From: Trametes villosa
Lineage: Eukaryota > Basidiomycota > Agaricomycetes > Polyporales > Polyporaceae
Assembly: GCA_002964805.2 (NCBI GenBank)
Contig: PUDQ02000003.1
Coordinates: forward strand, 1,178,001-1,242,000
Length of the DNA stretch: 64,000 nt
Direction of reading: 5' to 3'
Positions 47,835 to 59,069 of this stretch are shown here, piece by piece. Below the pieces are notes generated by a model. The model did no database searches. It was given only the letters and a program-made list of their open reading frames with translations, and had not been told where the DNA came from. A program made the position numbers and the translations under genes. Within the stretch, counting starts at the first letter, position 1; each line of letters opens with the position of its first letter.

Positions 47835-50347
47835 TCACAACGTGTATCTGAAGTCAGGCGCTTGGTTCCCCATCTTCCGTAGCTCCTCTGTCGTATATTC
47901 GATCTTCTCGCCACGCTCCTCCATCTCGCGCTGCCGCGCGTCCCGCCGTGCGTTCGCGCGCGTGTACGTGAGCACCATGATGGGCAGCAGTGTCATGCCC
48001 ATGCACACGAAGCCAAGCTCGACCGCGTCTGTAGCATCGTCAGCTTCATTCGTACCACGTCGTGCGGGGGAAGAAGGGCACGTACGCCCGAGGAGGTAGC
48101 GCGGCGCATCCTCGACGCGGTAGATGTTGCACGCGATCGCACCGCCGGCGTTCGCAAACATGACTTGCATCCCAATGGCGATCGCGCGGCGGTAGTGTCC
48201 GACGGTGTTGTTTCCCATCCTACCACACACAGCATCCCTCGTCAGACGAAGATGTTCGGCGTGGGATTTTGGCGGTCGTGCTTACCACGAGACGTTCCCG
48301 GGGAACCCGGCATAGCTTCCCGCGACGACGAGGAACGTGCCAAAGTACCGCACCCCGGCGGGGACGTTGGAGGCGTTGATGGCAAAGCCGACGAGGCAGA
48401 AGACGAGGCCTGCGAAGATCGAGGGCGAGCGTTTCTGGTGGATGTCGGACCATTTCGACCATGCTACTACGGTTGCAGCTATGCGATGGTAAAGGGGAGT
48501 CAGCGATCTCTGGTGAGGATGCAAGAGGGGGAGAAAATGGACTGACTTGCGACGACGTATGGGGGAACAGAAAGGAGTTGAGAGATGACGGTGTTGAATC
48601 CGAACCTTGCTGCTGGTCAGTGAGGGCGCGCGGGCAGTACAATGTTACACTAATTACCCGTTTATGATGGACCTGTGCGTAGTGTAATCAGCAGGGGACA
48701 ATTTCGATGACAAATTCCTGCTCACGGTAGGAAGAGGGTGATCCCGTACACTGAACAGAGCGCTAGTGGTCAGCAACCAACGACGTTCAAAGGGCGATAC
48801 GTACCAGGGGTGATGACAGAAGCGTTGATCAGGCAGCACAGTATGACCTTCCAGTTGAACAGCGTCTCCCACAGCTGTCGTATCTCGAAGTGCTCCTCCT
48901 CGCCCACCGAGGAGTTGTCGTACTCTATGAGCCCGTTCGCGTGAGCGGACAGGGACAGTTAGTCGGACGGCTAAACACTGACTTTTCCGGTGGACTACAT
49001 AGGCACGCTCTTCCGGAGTAAGGAACGGCGCGGTGTCCGGGAAGTCCACAAGAACTATGCGCAAAGTTAGCAAGCCCATATCTCCCACAGGTGACATACA
49101 TACTGAAGAAGGCCGCGATGGCGACTACGATAGTGATGAGTCCCTCGATGATCTATCGTACCCCGCGCGCAGATGGCCGTCATTGGATGTTAGAGCTTTT
49201 ATGGAAGGCGGTGCTCACGAAGATCCATGACCAGCCGAGCAACCCAGCCGTTCCTGACATGAATGAGATCGCGAACGCCAGGAGACCGGAGAAGGCACCC
49301 GCGAAAGTTGCCCCACCCCAGAAGAGGCCGACGCGGAACTGCACCATATGACGAGGGTACCACATTGTGATACTGGCGGGATAGTGAGAGAAGCCCCGCA
49401 CCGCGTTGTCAATTGAGGTAGAAAGGGGTAGACGTACTAGTAGAAGACACCAGGCGGCAAGCCCGCCTCTGCGATGCCCAGGCAGACACGTACGCCGACG
49501 AGTTGAGGGAATCTAACAAGTTTTTGCGTGTGTTAGGCGGCATCGTAGAGGAAATATAGTACCACGAACGTCTTGACGAGACCCATGAGCGTCCTGTGAG
49601 GCAACGATTGTCAATTGCGGAATCCTCTCGTAGAGTAGACGCGACGTACGCAATGATTCCCCACGCGAGCTGAATATATTTCAGTCAACTTCCGATACAA
49701 GCGTGGTACGGTGGAGAACTGACGGCGATTCCGGGTAGCCATCTCGACGGACGGAGTTTCTTGAGTAGCATGCTACCGGAGAGGCCGAGTTGAGCAAAGA
49801 TCCCTTGACCGCCATTAGAGGGAAGACGTACTTTGATGGCACAGTGCAGAGCGTGTAAGACTATCGACAAAGCACACAGTTCGAGAGGTACTGCAGCTCT
49901 TCCGGGGCGGAGAAACATACGTACGACGAAGTACATGGTCTGCAATGACGGTTGAGTTGAAGTTCCGCGGGAAGAGTAGACAGCTCACCAAAGCCACATT
50001 ATACTGGTTTCCGGTAAGATTGAGCTCGGTAAGCAACCCTTGGAGCTTCGCATTGCCTTGACGCGTAGGTCAGCGCATACATTCGCAGAACGTCTGCAAG
50101 AACGCTCACCTATATTGCTCCTGTCGATAGAGGCCACCAGATACATGATTATCAAAATTGGTAGAAGACGTAGGTCGATCTTCCGCCATAACCGCCTCTC
50201 CTCTTCCGGCGTGAGGACTGGTGGGGAGTTCTGGCCGTCTGCGTCGTATTGGCCGGTCCCCTTCTCTGAAGGAGCAGCTTCTTCGATGATTTCGACCACA
50301 TCCTTGGTGATGCTACCCGATCGGGACACTTTGGCTGTTTGAGACAT
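47835..50347 (-). CDS. MFS permease, Dal5/allantoate-type (anion:cation symporter family), copy 1
   Basis: ATG 50347 (MSQTAKVSRSG); stop 47835-47837. Many short exons. Conserved blocks in order: EEERRLWRKIDLRLLPILII (entry to TM1), then SIDRSNIGNAKLQGLLTELN, LLKKLRPSRWLPGIA, GLPPGVFYY, LSMWYPRHMVQFRVGLFWGG, the long middle loop with TPEERAYV, YLNWKV-like TM7 entry, FVGLVFCLVGFAINAS, NTVGHYRRAIAIGMQVMFAN, and the C-terminal EELRKMGNQAPDFRYTL. The family imports small carboxylate-like solutes such as allantoate, nicotinate or pantothenate; the substrate cannot be told. Splice sites were seen for most junctions, but several short exons between 49400 and 49980 were not resolved one by one. The window has two related genes. 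Confidence 0.85.
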
Positions 50348-51227
50348 ACTCAAAGCTTAGGCGGTTTCGCTGAGGCTCCAACAGACGGGATGAGGGGCGC
50401 TGGTGTGAGCGAGGTCGCCCGGGAGGTCCTCACACTCTCGCGGCCGTCATATGGAACCCCTGCTTCAATGGCCTCTCGCGAACACATGACCACCGGCAGG
50501 TAGCATCGTATAGGAGCGAGAGCGGAGTCGGTTCAAGGACCGGAGTGCACAGGGATTCTGAGCACTTCTCACCCCTCTTGAAGACGCCTGATTCGTGTGG
50601 GAGCCTCCCAAAATACATTCTGACGGTGTGAGAGCGCCAGTGCTGCATAATCAGCGCCAGGTGCAGCTATAGGAAAACGGTGTCAGGTAAGGAACCGCAG
50701 GGCGACGTCGTGGCATACCACTACGGCCCATCTGACCTGGAAATTTGACGGACAGAGCGGGCCTGACTGCGACCAAATTCAGCCCCAGCGCGACTGCTGT
50801 TTGAGTGCTTCAGAGGACAAGCGGAGGTCGGGAGGCCGCTGCTGTCAAAGATAGTTGGTGGGTGCAGTAAACCGTCTCGTCACAAGATCAATCTTGCGGT
50901 ACTTTTACTCTTCATGCTTCGGGGAAGGCGACCGCAACACCGGGGCGGTGTGATGGGTTCTCATAAAAGCGCGTCCTGCACATTGAGAGCGAGAAAATGA
51001 GCGGCGCCGCTATGAGATGGTTTTAGTTGTAGTGTGAGAGTGAGTAGTTGAGGCTCCCCTCGCGCCCAGTCGCGCCCGTCCTGGTTTCGGTGGCGCGTTT
51101 ATTTGTTGTTCTTTGTATTAGACGACGAAAATGGTAGCGCCCCCCTTGGGGTGCTACAGATCGCCCGTGATGGGTGTTGAACGTAGTAGACGTGCGTCGA
51201 TTCCTGCCTGCCGCAGATGTAATGTAC

Positions 51228-51322
51228 CTCGCGCTTAGGTTCGGAGCAAGCCCTTGCTCCGGCGCTTGCGCACCTTCGCAGAAGGGGCTTGCTTCAAGGT
51301 CCGATATACGGACGGGTTCTTG
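51228..51322 (+). repeat. Hairpin element, copy 1
   Basis: Left arm AGGTTCGGAGCAAGCCC, right arm AGAAGGGGCTTGCTTC, separated by about 25 bases; the arms are imperfect inverted repeats. The same order, reverse-complemented, occurs at 52060-52170. Confidence 0.6.
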
Positions 51323-52059
51323 TCCGGTTTGCCATTTCCCCACTTCGCCCTTTCATCTCCTGAAATTTACGTAGTGCAATATATGTATGTGTCTCCACAC
51401 GACTTCCATTTTTTCTAATTTCTATATGACATGTCCTTCTTTCCCCGCCCGCTATAGTGTCGATCACGGTCTGGGCGGGTACATTGCCTGTATTATGTGT
51501 TCTACTACGTTGTATGCTCTCAAAATATTGTCATAGCCAGGAGACATAGTTCAAAACTACTTAACATATCTTTCAGGTCGCGCATCTCGTCGATGCGTAC
51601 ATAGCAAACGATCGCAGCGTGCGGAATCCACCTGTTTCCCATTAGCGCCCATCGGACCGGCAGCACAGCGCAAGCACAGCGCGAGTACTGGCGAGCGCTT
51701 ATCATCATTCTGGCGGTGGCTGAGGCGAATACCGTACCTTCTAGGAGTGCTTGCGGAGATGTTGGACACTTCCACAACACATCCTTGACCTCAAAATTTA
51801 TAGAGAGTATGCATGGACCATGTTTTCACAACCTACAACTATTTGTGGGCCGGAGCAACCCCAATGGAATATTCATTCCCATTGATGATCACTTCGCGCG
51901 CGGAGGCCAACTTGGCGCGACTTCTGACGTTGCGGTTTCCCTCACCGATGCACGTAGTAACAAAAAAAACTTGATATATCGTATTTCGCACATACCATGT
52001 GTACACATGCGCAATTCTGTGGAGAGCATTGTGGTAGGGAGGGAGGTACGAAGAGCACA

Positions 52060-52170
52060 AGATCCTACCCGATTCTTGGATCTTGGAGCAAGCCCCTTCT
52101 CCGAAGGCTCGTGCGGAGCACGAAAATTCCGTCGGAGAAGGCGGCTTGTTCCGAACCTACCTCGCGCTAT
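52060..52170 (-). repeat. Hairpin element, copy 2, opposite orientation
   Basis: GGAGCAAGCCCCTTCTCCGA near 52085 pairs with TCGGAGAAGGCGGCTTGTTC near 52132. Read on the minus strand it aligns with copy 1 including the flanking GCGCGAGGTAGGTTCGGA. Confidence 0.6.
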
Positions 52171-52677
52171 GGGACAGAAAATGCCTTTCATTCGGAGCTG
52201 TGTGAGTCATGAGGGCTTGCTGGGATACGGCAAGTCTTCTCCTTACAGGTTTTTTTACGAAATTTTCCTGGGGTTTTAGCCCAGCTCCTGCACCTCGAGT
52301 GCCGGGATGAAAGGTCTCTGGAACCAGAACGAGAGATATATTATACGTGCGGTGTACGGGCCGGGCGAGTGGAAGTGGGATCCCTGCATCTAAGCGTTTG
52401 CTCGTGGTTTAGTAGCTGTACCTAGTGCCTGATCACGTAACTGTAGATTAGTACTCGTATGGCTCGTGGAAATAAACCGAACCGCATCCCCCCCCCTAAA
52501 CGACGACCATGATCTAGCCAATGCCGACGATCTCATGACTAGTATTCCGCATGGTGCACCTTACTACTCACAGAATTATCTACAGGTTGACCGGAGAACG
52601 CACAGTAATTTCCCTATCTGTATCCCATTCCCTGGCCGGATCGCAGTACTGACAGAGGTTGCCAGATTGCTCGACAT

Positions 52678-54310
52678 TCAGTTATAGTGCTTCACGACGA
52701 CGCCGTGTATAACCTCCACCTCCGTCCCGTCCTCCTTACTCTCCAGCTTCGAAACCCCGTACGCACTCGTCAGCCCCGTCCTGTACTGCCGCATCGTCGG
52801 TGCATGCGCGTCCGCGAACCGACGTTTCACACCCAGCTTCTGCAGGACGGGGCTCTCGAGGCGCGGCCGCAGCTGCACATCATCGTCGGCCATGCAAAAG
52901 TAGAACACGCCGAGGCGTGCACAGTTGGCCTGGTCTGCGGGCGGCTGGCGCACGCGGTGGATGGTCGCCTTGTAGAAGCCGCCGGAGAGGAACTCCATGC
53001 CGTCGCCGATGTTGACGACCTGCGCATGGCATGCGTTAGCGGGTCGCGTGCATAGATTGGTGCTGAGACGTACCAGTGCGTTCTCGATGTGGCGAACCCA
53101 GCGCCACTGGCCATCGGGGCACAGTATTTGTAGACCTGACACCGGCTGGCTCCAAAAGCACGGTGATTGTGCCGATGTCTATCGCCGCCCGGTCAGTTGC
53201 GAACGCTTCATACATATATGACCCGTGTCTGCACGCACCCGTATGTCCCTTGATCCAGACGTTCTTTGTCTTGGCCTCTTCTTCCGGGGAGCGCGGATAG
53301 CTAGAGGAGTTCGCGCACGACGCTACATCAAGAACGGTGCCCGTACGTGCGTCGTAGAGATTCGCCGCGACTTACTACTTCATCGCGCGTGCTACTCATT
53401 CACGAGATGAGTGAGCGACGGGTACATCATTCGCCATATCTGACGTACCTGAAGTGTCCGCCGGGCTGTCGAAGTTGTGTAGGTCCACGAACGTCTCGTC
53501 TGGCAGCTCCATGCCCTGAGCGAGCATCCTGTGAAGATTCGTCTTCGGTCTGTGTCCAGATACGAGCGCGCGGGAACACGTACCTCAACAGCGGATGCAC
53601 TATGTTGAAGTGGTTGTGCTCCGTAAAGTCGCGCAGCTCCGAGAGGAACGGTTCGATCGCGCGGGGGTGTTGCTGCAGCTCCGGATCTGCAACTGCTCGG
53701 TGGACTGTCGAATTGCGGTGAGTAGACCCCAACCTTTCAGTACGGGTACACGCACAGTTGTATTGCTCGATTTGGTCCCGCACTCCGTTGCTGATATCCT
53801 AGCGCGGCACGTCAGCTGCGGCACCGACTGAGGAAAGAGCTGTCGCTTACCCAGGTCTGGCGCGGCTTATAGCCTCTGTAAGAGCCGGTCTTCTGGAAGT
53901 CCGCGGCGAGGCGCTTCTTTTCGTCTTCGGGCACCTGAGTGAACATCGCGTCTGCGATATCAAAGACACGAGCGTTCTAAGGCGGAACGATACTCAGCAC
54001 AGAGAACAGTGGGGTGAGCGAGGCAAAGGTGCGGCTTACCTGCGCTTGGGTATATCCGTGGTTCACGATGTACAAAAACCCGTACGTGCGCATGGCGTCG
54101 CGGACCTGGGCCGAGAGGGCAGAGCGCCCCTCGGGCGTGCTGGCCTCAGAGAAGTCGATGATGGGAAGGGGTGCCCATTCCACTACGCACGAGCGCAGTC
54201 TATGAGCACTTGCAACAGCGTAGTAATAAATGACGATGACACTCACGATTTTCCTGTGTGGGTGGCGCAGGTGTGTAGTGAGGAAGCGAAGGCAGTACCG
54301 GAGCAGGCAT
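52678..54310 (-). pseudogene. 2OG-Fe(II) dioxygenase (isopenicillin-N-synthase-like) with apparent frameshift
   Basis: ATG 54310 opens MPAPVLPSLPHYTPAPPTQE. Exons then give APLPIIDFSEASTPEGRSAL, MRTYGFLYIVNHGYTQAQ, DFQKTGSYRGYKPRQTW, EHNHFNIVHPLLR, LAQGMELPDETFVDLHNFD, VWIKGHT joined to DIGTITVL (the HxD iron ligands), SGLQILCPDGQWRWVRHIEN, VNIGDGMEFLSGGFYKATIH (distal His) and RVRQPP. Family enzymes hydroxylate or cyclise small metabolites using Fe(II) and 2-oxoglutarate. Between TVL and WSQPVSGLQ the frame shifts: a run of four A (53154-53157, plus strand) has one base too many. No plausible intron repairs it. Either this is a recent pseudogene or a sequencing error in a homopolymer; the rest looks functional. 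Confidence 0.7.
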
Positions 54311-54828
54311 CGTTGCGAGCTAGGAGAGAACGGCCGAACGAAGTACTAGAGAGCAGGATCGGGGGCGTCATACTTGTAGGCAGGGGTGCAGGCGCTATCT
54401 GGGACGGGAAGCGGTCGTGAGAGCGCTGCTAGATTGTACTGCCTTCCGCGCACTAGTAGAGAGGTCGGCTGGTCTGAGCGTGAGCTTCCTTGCATGCGGG
54501 AAGCCATGCAATAGCTGTCAAGGGTGAAGCCGGCGGACATCAGCTGGTGCGATTCTGATAAGCGCGAGGGCGGAGTGCAGGAGAAAGAGGGAGTCGACCA
54601 AGCTCCTGCGAAGAAGAGATAGAGTGGTGGACCACTGGGGGGAGTAAGAAGTTCGGCGCGATAAGATAGACCAGGTGAGTCGTCGGGAGCAAAGGCATCG
54701 TCTTCTTGGCCAATCTTCGTGTCGGAATCCGTTGGGAATGAAGGAGATGGTAGAGGGTCAATTCTGCGATACTGTACAAAGAGGCTCACATCACCCAGGT
54801 TATTGAAGCAAACGTGCAGCGTGCAAAA
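54311..54828. other. Intergenic region, oxygenase promoter
   Basis: About 0.5 kb between the oxygenase start and the MFS copy 2 stop. Nothing else seen. Confidence 0.5.
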
Positions 54829-57339
54829 TCACAGAGTGTATCGGAAAGAGGGTGCTCGCTCACCCATCATCTTCAGCTCTTCTGCCGAGTACTGCACCTT
54901 CTCCCCAGCTTCCTCTACCCGGCACTGTTTGGTGTCGCGCTGCTTATTCCCCCACCAATACGCCAGTGCGGTAAGCGGAACGAAGACGAGGCCCATTGCG
55001 ATTATACCCAGCTCCGTCGCGTCTAAACGGGGCATATCGGTTTAGTCCTCTGGCATAGTAAGCGTGTGGTAAAGCAGGTTAAACGTACGGCCTGGGAGGT
55101 AACGAGGCGCGTCCCGGACACGGTAAGCGTTGCTGGCGATGATCCCGCCAATGTTGCCGAACATGACCTGCATGGCGATGCCTATACCGCGCTTGTAGTG
55201 GCCGACAGTGTTGTTGCCGAGCCTGAAGAGGCTGAATGAGTGCTCAGACGGGCTTTGTGGCGGTAGTCGGGCGTACCAGGTGATAATCATGGGAGCGCTC
55301 TGATAAGCTCCGATGACGATGAAGTACGTTCCGAAGTACTTCACACCGACGCTTGCGCCGGAGGCGTTAACCGCGAATCCAATGAAAGTGAGTACGAGTC
55401 CTGCGAATACGAATGGCGAGCGGGTCTTGGTACGATCGGAGAGCGCCGAGCATATCACAACGAGAACAGCTACTAATAATGTGAGCGTATGCGACGATAG
55501 GAGTAGGGGAACGGCTCACTCGCTATCATGTAGGCGGGAACGGTGAGCAGCTGCGAGATAGCGGGATTGAAGCCAAAGCTTCGAGAAGCGAAGGTCAGTA
55601 CGCGAGTCATGGGACAAGCACACACGCGCACCCATTGATGATTGAGCTGGGAAGAGTTACGTTAACCTCGTAGCGCGAGCAAAAGACATGCATTACTCAC
55701 GGGAGGAACAGGGAGGTTCCATAGACTAGAAAGCGCGTCAAGAGTATTGTATCAAATATCACGAGGCTACGAACGTACTCGGGGAGGTGATAGCCAAGTT
55801 GCTGACGCTCCCGATCACGATCTTCCAGTCGAAGATAGCGTCGGTTATGTGCCGGAGCTGGAAGTCTTCCTCTTCACCAACGGACCCGTTGTCTTCTCCT
55901 GAACGCAAGGGCGAAGGGAATGCGAGTTTGAATACCACACGGCGGCTTCGAGCGACAGATGGTGCTTACTGAGGCGGTTGATGACGAAAGACCGTTCTTC
56001 CGGCGTGAGGAACGTGGCGGTATCTGGCAAGTCGACAAACACTGGCAGGCGTAACTATCGTCAAGCACCAGCCAGGCCGCATGGGGAACATACCGGCAAA
56101 CGCAATGAGCGCAGCTACTACGGTTACTAATCCCTCTACGATCTACGAGGTGGACGTCAGGGTCTATCACGCCTGTTGATGCCCGCAACTCACAAAGATC
56201 CACGACCACCCGAGCAGCCCTCCTGCGCCGGACATGAAGGAGATGCCGTAAGCCACCAACCCGGAGAATGCGCCAGAGAATGTCGCGCCACCCCAGAATA
56301 GGCCGAAGCGCCACTGAAGCATATGGCGCGGGTACCACATCGACAACCTGTCGGGCGACGTTAGTAGTAGTATACTTAACGCAGCCCAAACGGCGGTTGT
56401 AACTGCGTTAGAACGTACAAGTAATAGATTCCAGGCGACATCCCGGATTCGGCGATGCCTAGGCAAACCCGTACAACTACAAGTTGAGGGTAGCTGGGGA
56501 GATATGTGGCGTTAGACAGTGTTCTGTGCTCGAATACAGAGAAAAGAGAAAACCCTTACTTCTTCACTAGACCCATCAGCGTACTGCAGGTGAAGAAACG
56601 GCCCGTCAGGACGAGATAATATGGTCAAGACAGAAACGCCGCACGCGACAATTCCCCAGGCGAGCTGACACGGCTTCAATTAGCATGCTTCTCATATCAC
56701 GCTCGGGCTGCGACTTACCGTAAGACCGGGAAGCCAACGCGACGGTCGGAACTTCTTGAGCACCAAACTTAGCCAGCCGGTCAGTGGGACTCCAATGTTT
56801 GCCATACGTCAGCTCGCCGCTCACTTTGCTGGAATATTGAAGACGCAGTATGACTTGGCCTGTCGTGAACATGCGAATGGAAGTGGTGCTGAAGTGCGGG
56901 CGTACCAGATAGTACATCGTCTGCCGGAGTTGTCAGCGGGGGGCGGCGCATGGGCGGATAGAAGGAAATTGACGCACCAGAGCGATGTTATACCGTTCGC
57001 CACTGAGGTCCAGTTGGGTCAACAGCCCCTGCAGCTTCGCGTTTCCTGCGAGATCGGTTAAGGCCATTTCGTTCTACAAAGACGCACATATCAAAAGTGC
57101 TTACCGATATTGCCTCTGTCGAGGTATGAACAAAGGTACAGTAACGTAGCAATCGGCAGGAGGCGCATATCGATCTTGCGCCAGAGGCGTCGCTCCTCTT
57201 TCGCGGAGAGGACGGGAGGAGCAGGGAGTCCACTATCGCTCGAGGTCTGACGGAAGACCTCAACCATGGCATCCGCATCGACACTTGCTTTCTCTTCCAC
57301 CGGGCTCGGGGGTGTTCGGCCTCCGTTAGACGTCCTCAT
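54829..57339 (-). CDS. MFS permease, Dal5-type, copy 2
   Basis: ATG 57339 (MRTSNGGRTPPSP) is preferred; the frame stays open upstream only with a non-ATG codon. Stop 54829-54831. Blocks: KEERRLWRKIDMRLLPIATL, SYLDRGNIGNAKLQGLLTQL, VLKKFRPSRWLPGL, CLGIAESGMSPGIYYL, LSMWYPRHMLQWRFGLFWGG, VFVDLPDTATFLTPEERSFV, SVGEEEDFQLRHI, VLTFIGFAVNASGASVGVKY, NTVGHYKRGIGIAMQVMFGN and EELKMMGERAPSFRYTL. Twelve TM segments are expected. It is closer to copy 3 in its N-terminal exons (LLTQLDL, GERYNIAL) than to copy 1. Substrate unknown. It lies beside the oxygenase; joint use of one nutrient or metabolite is possible but unproven. Not every small intron was resolved. Confidence 0.85.
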
Positions 57340-59069
57340 CGTGTACACAGGCAGGCGACAACTTGAGGCAGGTCGGTTTGTGGGGGACGTTCGCGGGGTG
57401 CTGGCGTCATATAGGCCCTCACCTTCGAGAGAACGGTTAAAGTTGTGCTCCACTTGGCCGGAAGTCTATCAAATAGCCGCTAGGTTTGGAGCAGCCGAAG
57501 AGTAGGCGAGGCGTGTCCACGAGGAGCTTCGCACGGCGCTCCGTGAAAGCCTCCTGAGGCGTGAAGAATGCGCTGGTGGTCTGCTGCCTAGCATGAAAGC
57601 CGGGGTTAGCGATATAGATACCGAGTCTAAGAGGACCGCATAACCGAGGGCCTACGGAAAGGATATAGATTGGGTCAGCTACCGAATAGACTTCGAAGAA
57701 TCGCTCACTGTTACGAGACGGAGGCTGATGGAACCCAGCAGGGAATTTGCGGAGCCCGTCACCTTCGCCCTATGAGAGCATAAGAGACGCGATGGTCTTG
57801 AAACGGTGCCCGAATTCAATGCCCCCGCTGCGTGCTATTGGTGCACTTTGTCCATAGAGGGATTCGAACGTCAGATTACGCGAAGTCGTCAGTAAGAGGG
57901 TGCAGGCTCACCTGTAGTTGCAACTCGACGTACCAGGCTCTCACGGTCCGTACAGGGGTCCTCTTTCGCCTACTGGACACACAACACGTACATAGGTGTA
58001 GACGGCGGAGAGAATACCCAAGCTAGTAGGGCCTGCGACCATGCATTGATGCAAGCGAACCGCGGGGTGGCATATGACTTCCCGTGAGATGGCGCGGGGC
58101 GTAAGAAGTCAGCGTCGTGCTAGGTTCTGTCGAGTGTAGTGGTGCAACTTACCGGTACGTCTTCTCGTCTCTCACACCCTTTCCACCTCGACCACAGCCG
58201 GGGAGTCGGACACCCCCTTTATTACGTCTCACCCTAGGGAGGATATCCCAATGTGTGAGCCCCGCGTGTGGCCACTCACACACGCATGACACATACAGCC
58301 TCTATGCCCTACCCTGACTGGTGCAGTTAGAGTAGAATCTATGTCGTGTCTCAAATTCGTCAGTACTGGCGGATACTAAGACGGCGCGTATCCGTGTACA
58401 TGCGCCACCACGTTCAAGATAGCTAGGAGGGAGTCAATCATAGGATCGCTGGCGGAACTTCCTAGGTTATGGTGGGCACGAAAGCGGGGGTTCAGAGCTG
58501 CGAAAGTGACTTTCGACGCGCAGCTGTTTTCACCGAGAATGCCGATATCACTTAGGAGAAGATGCCCACGCAGTGCACCATACATAGTTGCAGAGTCTTG
58601 TAGGTCAAGTCGTGCCTTTGGCATATCGCGCTTAACCTCACGGTGAGCCTCGGTATATTATAATATGGTGAGGAAGGGTCGAGGAAGTGCACATACCAAA
58701 GGTTATTTACCCGACTGCGCGCCATAAACGCACACCCGAATAGTTATGCCCCAGCAGTACGAGTACGTAGCTAGTACGCAGAGTGGTCCTGACATAAAGA
58801 GAGGCAGGAGAGGCTCAAACGATGCTGAGTCGGAGAAACTCCGAGAGAGTACTTGTCGCCGAGGTTTAAGCTCAAATTCAGGCCGAGGGGAGGGTACTGA
58901 ACGTCTCGGCAAAGACCGGTTCTCTCGCGTGCTTGCCACGTGGAAGCTTAGATAGGCTCACCCCCTTGCACGTGATCGTCACGACAGTGGCTGCACGCGC
59001 GATGGCGCGCGCGGGCGCGCGTATCGTCCTTGCCTCCTCCCCCCATCTTCGGTTTGCCAGGGATGGTAG
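57340..59069. other. Gene-poor region
   Basis: About 1.7 kb between divergent genes. Short frames lack family signals. It contains the MFS copy 2 promoter, and the unresolved 5' end of the next gene may lie in its last 100 bases. Confidence 0.45.

Larger units (their letters stand above)
50348..52677. other. Long gene-poor region with inverted repeats
   Basis: About 2.3 kb between the MFS start and the oxygenase stop. It has less coding character than its surroundings and contains two opposed copies of a hairpin-forming element (51228-51322 and 52060-52170). No transposase-like frame is visible between them. Confidence 0.55.

Noticed and set aside
51160..52200. CRISPR array or prophage-like origin for the 51-52 kb repeats
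   Set aside because: This is a eukaryotic nuclear sequence, and only two inverted copies exist, without regular spacing.
57340..57453. Upstream start for MFS copy 2 at 57453
   Set aside because: The codon there is GTG, not ATG; the first in-frame ATG is at 57339.
57830..57880. tRNA-like GGATTCGAAC motif near 57858
   Set aside because: No matching acceptor, D-arm or anticodon stem could be drawn around it.
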